64,000 bases of DNA, taken from assembly GCF_027622875.1 (NCBI RefSeq), contig NZ_JAPZVP010000026.1, positions 1-64,000 on the forward strand, read 5' to 3'. Every line of letters begins with the position of its first letter. The first letter of the stretch is position 1. This stretch comes from Glycomyces luteolus. GTDB taxonomy: Bacteria; Actinomycetota; Actinomycetes; Mycobacteriales; Micromonosporaceae. This document shows, one piece after another, positions 58,815-64,000 of this stretch. The position numbers and the translations under genes were made by a program. A model generated the notes under the pieces. It was not told where the DNA came from and made no database searches. It saw nothing but the letters and a program-made list of their open reading frames with translations.

Positions 58815-61064
58815 CTACGCGGACTTGGCGAGCTGCTCGCGCACGGCGCGCGCGGCGGCCACCAGGCCTTCGAGGGACGGGCGGACCTCCTCGTAGCGGC
58901 GGGTCTTCAGGCCGCAGTCGGGGTTCGCCCAGACCCGCTCGGGGCCGAGCGCGTCCACGGCGAGGCGCAGGGCCTCGGCCATGTCTTCGGCGGCGGGGAC
59001 GCGCGGCGAGTGGATGTCCCACACGCCCGGGCCGACCGCGCTGCGGTAGTTCGCGCGGTCGAGGTCGGCGAGGACCTCCATCTTCGAACGCGAGGCCTCG
59101 ATCGAAGTGACGTCGGCGTCCAGGGCCGCGATCGCGTCGATGACCTCGCCGAACTCGGAGTAGCACAGGTGCGTGTGGATCGAGGTCTCCGGCCGCACGC
59201 CCGACGTGGCGATGCGGAACGAGCGCGTGGCCCAGTCCCGGTACGCCGCACGGGAAGCCGCGCGCACGGGCAGGAGCTCGCGGAGGGCGGGCTCGTCGAC
59301 CTGGATGATCGCGGTCCCGGCCGCTTCGAGGTCGGCGACCTCGTCGCGCAGGGCGAGCGCCACCTGGTCGGCGGTGTCCGCGAGCGGCTGGTCGTCGCGC
59401 ACGAACGACCAGGCCAGGATGGTGACGGGCCCGGTGAGCATGCCCTTGACGGGCTTCTCGGTGAGCGACTGCGCGTACGAGGTCCACTCGACGGTCATCG
59501 GGGCCTGCCGCGTGACGTCGGCGTACAGGATCGGCGGGCGCACGCAGCGCGAACCGTAGGACTGCACCCAGCCCGCGGCCGTGGTCGCGAAGCCGGTGAG
59601 CTGCTCGGCGAAGTACTGCACCATGTCGTTGCGCTCGGGCTCGCCGTGGACGAGCACGTCGAGGCCGAGCTTCTCCTGCTCGGCGATGACGGCGGCGACC
59701 TCGGCCTTCATACGGGCCTTGTAGTCGGCGTCGATCATCAGGCCGCGGCGGTGCGCGGCGCGTGCGTTGCGCAGCTCGGCGGTCTGCGGGAACGAGCCGA
59801 TCGTGGTGGTCGGCAGCGGAGGAAGCGGCACGCGTTCGGCCTGGGCCGCTTGGCGTTCCGGGTAGGGCACGCGACGGTCGGCGTCCGCGTCGAGGGCGGC
59901 GAGGCGCTCGCGCACGGAGGCGTCGCGCCAGTCGGCCGGGGCCTCGGGGCGGGCCTCGCGGGAACCTTCGGGATCGGCGATCGCCTTGATCTCGCGGAGT
60001 TTCTGTCGCGCGAACGAAAGGCGCTCGAACAGCGCCTCCGGGAGCTCCTGCTCGGCGTCGAGATCGACCGGGACGTGCAGCAGCGAGGACGAGGAGGACA
60101 CCCCGACACGGTCGCTGATGCGCTGCAGCCGTGCGAGATCGGCCGCGCCCTTCTCGAGGTCGGCCCGCCAGATGTTGCGGCCGTCGACCACACCTGCGAG
60201 GAAAAATGTTTCACGTGAAACATCCAGTGCCTCAAGTGCTTCCAGATCACTGCGGCCACGCACGAGGTCCAGGGCGATGCCCTCCACGCCGGCTTCGAGG
60301 AGCACCGGCAGCGACTCTCCGAACGGTCCATAACCGCCCGCGACGAGGATCTCGGCCCCGAGCCGCCGGTAGACCGCGGCGACCGCTGCGAGTTCCGCCT
60401 CGGTGCGGTCGGCGCACAGCGCGGGCTCGTCGAGCTGGATGCGCCCGGCCCCGTGGTGGCGAAGGGCGGCAAGGAGCTCGACGTAGACCGGGACCAGGTC
60501 GTCGAGGCGGTCGAACGGCGAGAAATCGGCAGGCGCGTCCTCGCTCGGCTTGGCGAGCAGCAGGAACGAGACCGGGCCGAGCAGCACCGGGCGCGCGTCC
60601 AGCCCGCGCTCCTTCGCCTCGACGAACTCCGTGACCGTCTTGGCCGGCTTCGCCGCGAACGCGGTCTCGGGCCCGATCTCGGGCACCAGGTAGTGGTAGT
60701 TCGTGTCGAACCACTTGGTCATCTCGAGCGGGACGGCCGCGTCGTCCCCGCGCGCGGCGGCGAAATAAGAGGCGAGCTCGGTCTCACGGCGGTGGCGGGG
60801 GGCCAGGGCGTCCACGGCGACGACGGTGTCGAGCACGTGGTCGTAGAGCGAGAACGTCCCGGTCGGGACCGTGTCGAGCAGGGCGAGGTCGTCGAGCATC
60901 CCGGAGCGGACAGAGGCCGCGGCTTCCTGCAGCCCGGCGGCGTCGAGCCGGCCGGACCAGTGGGCTTCGAGCGCGCGTTTGAGCTCGCGGTTCGGTCCGA
61001 TGCGCGGGTATCCGAGCGCGGTTGCCTTGAGGCCCTTGGAGGGCACGCTGGTAGTCGTGTTCAT
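58815..61064 (-). CDS. metE: cobalamin-independent methionine synthase
   Basis: A 749-residue MetE that transfers the methyl group of methyl-tetrahydrofolate polyglutamate to homocysteine. N-terminal barrel begins LGYPRIGPNRELKRALE; the C-terminal catalytic barrel has zinc ligands in THLCYSEF (His, Cys) and NPDCGLKTR (Cys), plus EPERNDMVQYFAEQL. Complete. It is preceded by a cobalamin riboswitch, so it is switched off when B12 is available for MetH. A perfect parS site is embedded in the coding region at 60207-60222. Confidence 0.97.
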   Translation of the reverse strand: MNTTTSVPSKGLKATALGYPRIGPNRELKRALEAHWSGRLDAAGLQEAAASVRSGMLDDLALLDTVPTGTFSLYDHVLDTVVAVDALAPRHRRETELASYFAAARGDDAAVPLEMTKWFDTNYHYLVPEIGPETAFAAKPAKTVTEFVEAKERGLDARPVLLGPVSFLLLAKPSEDAPADFSPFDRLDDLVPVYVELLAALRHHGAGRIQLDEPALCADRTEAELAAVAAVYRRLGAEILVAGGYGPFGESLPVLLEAGVEGIALDLVRGRSDLEALEALDVSRETFFLAGVVDGRNIWRADLEKGAADLARLQRISDRVGVSSSSSLLHVPVDLDAEQELPEALFERLSFARQKLREIKAIADPEGSREARPEAPADWRDASVRERLAALDADADRRVPYPERQAAQAERVPLPPLPTTTIGSFPQTAELRNARAAHRRGLMIDADYKARMKAEVAAVIAEQEKLGLDVLVHGEPERNDMVQYFAEQLTGFATTAAGWVQSYGSRCVRPPILYADVTRQAPMTVEWTSYAQSLTEKPVKGMLTGPVTILAWSFVRDDQPLADTADQVALALRDEVADLEAAGTAIIQVDEPALRELLPVRAASRAAYRDWATRSFRIATSGVRPETSIHTHLCYSEFGEVIDAIAALDADVTSIEASRSKMEVLADLDRANYRSAVGPGVWDIHSPRVPAAEDMAEALRLAVDALGPERVWANPDCGLKTRRYEEVRPSLEGLVAAARAVREQLAKSA
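60207..60222. other. parS chromosome-segregation site
   Basis: TGTTTCACGTGAAACA, identical to the universal ParB-binding parS palindrome, within the longer palindrome ATG...CAT (60206-60223) inside metE, where it encodes part of DVSRETFF. Bacterial parS sites cluster near oriC. Confidence 0.85.
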
Positions 61065-61117
61065 GTGTCAGTTCCCTCGAACTTGCGACAACGGGACCGC
61101 GCGCGGTCGCGCGCGGT

Positions 61118-61282
61118 ACGCGGGCAGGTATTCGGACTCGAGGGCGCGCCGTCTCCGGCACCTAATCCCCACCGCTTCCCAGGTTCCGGGCCCAGTGCTC
61201 ATGGCGGGTTTCGTTCCCTCTCACCGCTGCGGGGCAGTCCTGGATTCCCACCAGATTCCCTCTTAGCCGGGGCGGTAGTGCA
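61118..61282 (-). ncRNA. cobalamin riboswitch upstream of metE
   Basis: On the minus strand the leader contains GGGAATCTGGTGGGAATCC, GGACTGCCCCGCAGCGGTGA, GAGCACTGGG, GGGAAGCGG and GAGTCCGAATACCTGCC, in order: the P3-P6 core, the B12-box region and the closing helix of AdoCbl riboswitches. Downstream, ACCGCGCGC/GCGCGCGGT (61096-61117) can form an expression-platform hairpin close to the ribosome binding site (GAGGGA). High B12 should turn metE off. Confidence 0.92.
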
Positions 61283-61404
61283 CCGCTCCGGAACCAGCGT
61301 CGGATCCGATGGTACGGCCGCGCACCGGTACGGGCCCCAGACGAGGCCGCACTGTGGGACGAGCGCGTTTCAGGCCGCCTGTCGAATGGGTAGGCTCGGG
61401 CTCC

Positions 61405-62142
61405 ATGAGCACCAGACCTGTAGCAGTAGTCACGGGAGCGAGCAGCGGGATCGGGGCCGCCGCCGCGAAGGCCCTCGCCGAAGCCGGTTTCGAGGTCGTG
61501 CTGGGGGCCCGCCGGGCGGACCGGCTCGCCGAGGTCGCGGCGGAGTGCGGGGGGACGGCGCTGCCGCTGGACGTCACCGACGAGGATTCGGTCGCCGCCT
61601 TCGCCGCAGTCATCAGCCGCTGCGACCTCCTCGTCAACAACGCGGGCGGGGCCCTCGGCCTCGACTCGATCGCCGCGGCCGACCTCGAACTGTGGCAGCA
61701 GATGTACGACGTCAACGTGCTCGGCACGATCCGAGTCACCAAGGCGCTCTTGCCGAAGCTGGTCGCCTCCGGCAACGGCCAGGTCGTCGTGATCGGCTCC
61801 ATCGCGGCGCACCAGCCCTACCCCGGCGGGGGCGGCTACAACGCCGCCAAGCACGCCGAAGCGGCCGTCACCCGCGTCCTCCGCCTCGAACTCCTCGGCC
61901 AACCGGTCCGCGTCTGCGAAATCGACCCGGGCATGGTCGAGACCGAGTTCAGCTTGGTCCGCTTCGAAGGCGACAAGGAACGCGCGGACGCGGTATACGC
62001 GGGCATGACCCCCTTGACCGCCGACGACATCGCCGAGACGATCGCCTGGGTCGCAACGCGACCCGCGCACGTCAACGTCGACCAGATCACGATCATGCCG
62101 CGCGACCAAACGGGAGCCCAGCAGGTCCACCGCCGCCAGTGA
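61405..62142 (+). CDS. short-chain dehydrogenase/reductase
   Basis: A 245-residue classical SDR (YdfG-like): VVTGASSGIGAAAAKALA at residues 8-25, LVNNAGG, Ser in VVIGSIAAHQ and the YNAAK active site (Tyr-x3-Lys). The GARRADRL after strand 2 suggests NADP use. Relatives reduce 3-hydroxy acids or serine. TAGGCT nine bases before the ATG and no ribosome binding site imply a nearly leaderless mRNA. Stands alone. Confidence 0.92.
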   Translation: MSTRPVAVVTGASSGIGAAAAKALAEAGFEVVLGARRADRLAEVAAECGGTALPLDVTDEDSVAAFAAVISRCDLLVNNAGGALGLDSIAAADLELWQQMYDVNVLGTIRVTKALLPKLVASGNGQVVVIGSIAAHQPYPGGGGYNAAKHAEAAVTRVLRLELLGQPVRVCEIDPGMVETEFSLVRFEGDKERADAVYAGMTPLTADDIAETIAWVATRPAHVNVDQITIMPRDQTGAQQVHRRQ

Positions 62143-62259
62143 GACCACCGCCGAGGGAAGCGCCACACTTCAGCTCCCCCTAAGGTTCCGGCTCGTACCT
62201 TTGCGCTCAGGGACTCTCACCCAGAGGCACACCGGGCTTTCGGAGTGCGCCGAGACCGG

Positions 62260-63243
62260 CTATTCGCTGTCGACCTTCTCGACGCAGTCGGTCTCGGCGG
62301 TCAGGCGAGTCATGCCGGCGCCGATCTGGAAGTGGATCTTGATGCCGTTGTCGTGGGTGGCGTACAGGTCGTAGGTCCAGGGCTGCGCGCGGTTCTCGCT
62401 GAAAGTGTCCCAGCCGTTCCCGGACACGTGCTCGCGAACCGCCACGATCGCGCGCGCCCCGGCCCCGGCGTTCGGGGAGATCGTCACTGTCGCATCCGGG
62501 TCCTCGAACCGGTACGAGTGCTCAAACTCGATCCAATTCGCATCCTCGTGCCCGCCGTCCAGACAGGCAGCGCTGTCGCTGGTGGCGACGGGCTCGGGAA
62601 GCCCTTCCACTCCTGCGAGCACCGCAAGCAGCGGGTCGAGCGCGTCCGCAAGGCGGTCACTGGCCTCACTGCTGTCGAATTCGCTTGCGGGGAAAGGATG
62701 TTCGGCATCGTTCGCGCGGTTGTTCGCTCCCGTGAGGGTGATGAGCAGCGCGACGGTGAGGACTATTACGGCGCCGTCGAATGCGAGGCGGCGGTGCCAG
62801 GGACGCTCCAGTCCGGCAGGCGAGTCTTCACGCTTCCGCAAGGTACTGAACAGCGCATACGCCGACAGGCCCGCTATAGGGGCGGCGATGCACCACCCGT
62901 AGGGAGCCCAGGCGGTCGCCAAGACGATGGTCTGCACCGCCGCGGCCAAGGTGGAAAGCGCCAAGTACGCCATGCCGCGGTGCGTCGCTCCGATGTTCAC
63001 GGCCGCCAACATATGAAGCGCTCCGGGCAGCACGGTGAAGAGGATGAAGCCCTGCGCCAGTTGATGGTATTGGGCGGTGGAGTACCCGGACATCACGGCG
63101 AATCCGACGGTGAGCTGGTATCCGGCGGTGCCGATGAAGATCAGGATCGGCACCTGCGCCCACAAGGCCACCTTTGCCCCCGGATACGACGCCTGGCCAG
63201 GGCCGGGAGTGTCGGAGGTCTGAGGAGTCGGGCTCGAAGCCAC
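62260..63243 (-). CDS. orphan membrane protein with outer domain
   Basis: A 327-residue protein: Pro/Thr/Ser-rich start, four helices at about residues 27-135 (VPILIFIGTAGYQLTVGFAV; GFILFTVLPGALHMLAAV), a fifth near 155-172 (GAVIVLTVALLITLTGA), then a soluble domain of about 150 residues with two Cys (AACLDG, TDCVEK) that would face outside. The four-helix part resembles the next protein (63310). I do not recognise the family. Confidence 0.65.
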   Translation of the reverse strand: MASSPTPQTSDTPGPGQASYPGAKVALWAQVPILIFIGTAGYQLTVGFAVMSGYSTAQYHQLAQGFILFTVLPGALHMLAAVNIGATHRGMAYLALSTLAAAVQTIVLATAWAPYGWCIAAPIAGLSAYALFSTLRKREDSPAGLERPWHRRLAFDGAVIVLTVALLITLTGANNRANDAEHPFPASEFDSSEASDRLADALDPLLAVLAGVEGLPEPVATSDSAACLDGGHEDANWIEFEHSYRFEDPDATVTISPNAGAGARAIVAVREHVSGNGWDTFSENRAQPWTYDLYATHDNGIKIHFQIGAGMTRLTAETDCVEKVDSE

Positions 63244-63309
63244 GGAGGATCCTTTCCACGTGAAGGGGTTCGGCCTGGCACCGGCAGCGGTCGGCTTTCG
63301 AACCGGATG

Positions 63310-63873
63310 TCAGAAGACGCGGTACAGGTGGCCGAACACTGCCACTGGAATCGCGAGTACCGCGCTGGCGAGCGTGAAGACAGCGAGGTCGACTGCAACC
63401 AGACGCCCCGATCGCACGCCTTCGCCCCCGGCCTCCAGCTCGCTTGTAGCTTTCGCGATGCAAACGACAACGAAGGTGTACAAGATCGCGAAGAACAGCG
63501 GAACGATGAATGCCGAAGCCGCGGCCACGACCGCGAACAGCGCGCCGCAGGAGACCTGTATCCAGGCGAACACCAACACCGGAGCGAGGTATCGCTTGGC
63601 CCGCGCGGGACGCGATGGCAGATGGATCGTCGCCAAGAGGTTCAACCCCGGTGTCATGCCGAAGACCACTAGATAGAAGAAGTGAATCGCGTAGAAGTCG
63701 CTCATGCTGTCGGCACCCATGACGCCGAATCCGATCGTGATCATCCACGCGGGGACTCCGATGATTCCAGCCGCCAGCGCGTGGACGATCAGCATTCCCT
63801 GGAATGCGGGGACCGAAGCGAACTGCTGTTGAGGGACTTGTTGTTCTGGGGTATCGGAAAGGTCATCGGACAT
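63310..63873 (-). CDS. orphan four-helix membrane protein
   Basis: A 187-residue protein with four helices (LIVHALAAGIIGVPAWMITI, FFYLVVFGMTPGLNLLATI, VSCGALFAVVAAASAFIV, AVDLAVFTLASAVLAIPV). The segment IGVPAWMITIGFGVMGA parallels IGTAGYQLTVGFAVMSG of the neighbour at 62260, so the two are paralogs from a duplication. Start at 63873 (MSDDLSDT) with GAGG seven bases upstream. Function unknown. Confidence 0.65.
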   Translation of the reverse strand: MSDDLSDTPEQQVPQQQFASVPAFQGMLIVHALAAGIIGVPAWMITIGFGVMGADSMSDFYAIHFFYLVVFGMTPGLNLLATIHLPSRPARAKRYLAPVLVFAWIQVSCGALFAVVAAASAFIVPLFFAILYTFVVVCIAKATSELEAGGEGVRSGRLVAVDLAVFTLASAVLAIPVAVFGHLYRVF

Positions 63874-64000
63874 GGGCATCCTCAGGAAACCGGGAATGTT
63901 CAGGGGCGCGGCCCAGGGTAGTGGAGCGCTGCCTGCACTGGGGTACAACGGAACACGGCTGATGAGCGTGAGGTGTCAGAGCGTTTCTAGACGCTTTTGC

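Noticed and set aside
1-64000. CRISPR arrays, tRNA or rRNA genes, prophage or complete insertion sequences
   Set aside because: Looked for on both strands; no regularly spaced repeats, no tRNA CCA-end structures, no rRNA blocks and no transposase or integrase genes were found.

Overview
The window is very GC-rich, densely packed DNA with GTG and TTG starts, ATGA/GTGA start-stop overlaps and several promoters that sit right at the start codon (leaderless transcripts). Together with the gene families present (ECF41-type sigma factor, mycothiol-age DinB protein, WYL regulator, GntR/YtrA type regulator, tsaE-tsaB-rimI-tsaD block downstream of alr) this points to an actinobacterial chromosome; a Glycomyces-like or Micromonospora-like genus is my guess, not a demonstrated assignment. 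A perfect parS site inside metE suggests the right end of the window lies in the origin-proximal part of the chromosome. No rRNA, tRNA or CRISPR array was seen.

Left part (1-10.2 kb): a lower-GC, possibly acquired membrane-anchored orphan, an alpha/beta hydrolase with a divergent TetR regulator, an ABC exporter, a GntR regulator with its membrane protein and a clear operator, a GH43 glycosidase, a universal stress protein and a VOC/AraC pair.

10.2-16.9 kb: the most interesting unit. A Fur-family (Zur-like) palindrome precedes a five-gene operon: MFS exporter, Tat-type lipoprotein solute-binding protein, two DppB/DppC permeases and one fused double ATPase, closed by a 17-bp-stem terminator. 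This is the layout of metallophore transport systems (CntE + CntABCDF) but without metallophore synthesis genes. It is followed by an arginine antiporter and arginine deiminase (arcD-arcA, no arcB/arcC).

19.8-24.4 kb: an AhpD/CMD gene whose promoter matches the ECF41 target motif and the divergent ECF41 sigma gene; a DUF2975/XRE pair under a long palindrome; aldo-keto reductase, rhodanese and PIG-L deacetylase. 24.4-30.4 kb (minus strand): GH92 mannosidase and GT4 glycosyltransferase translationally coupled, a small secreted-like peptide with Cys-rich tail, and an ECF sigma factor coupled to a membrane protein.

30.6-46 kb: a patchwork of single genes (phosphatases, S66 peptidase, GNAT, RibD/DHFR-like, EEP phosphatase, DUF1963, Nudix, three intact and one broken APH-fold kinases, WYL/VOC pair, FAD oxidoreductase, 2H phosphoesterase, DUF402, methyltransferase), including a frameshifted lipoprotein and a decayed second copy of its C terminus.

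46-53.3 kb: serine beta-lactamase-like membrane protein, histidine kinase and NarL regulator in one overlapping operon; APH kinase; DinB; a Cmx/CmlR-type drug exporter with a possible leader peptide; TetR with divergent DUF6463 protein. 53.3-61.3 kb: core genes alr, alpha/beta hydrolase, tsaE, tsaB, rimI, tsaD in one direction, with an IS200/IS605-like hairpin inserted before tsaD, and metE under a cobalamin riboswitch. The window ends with an SDR oxidoreductase and two related orphan membrane proteins.
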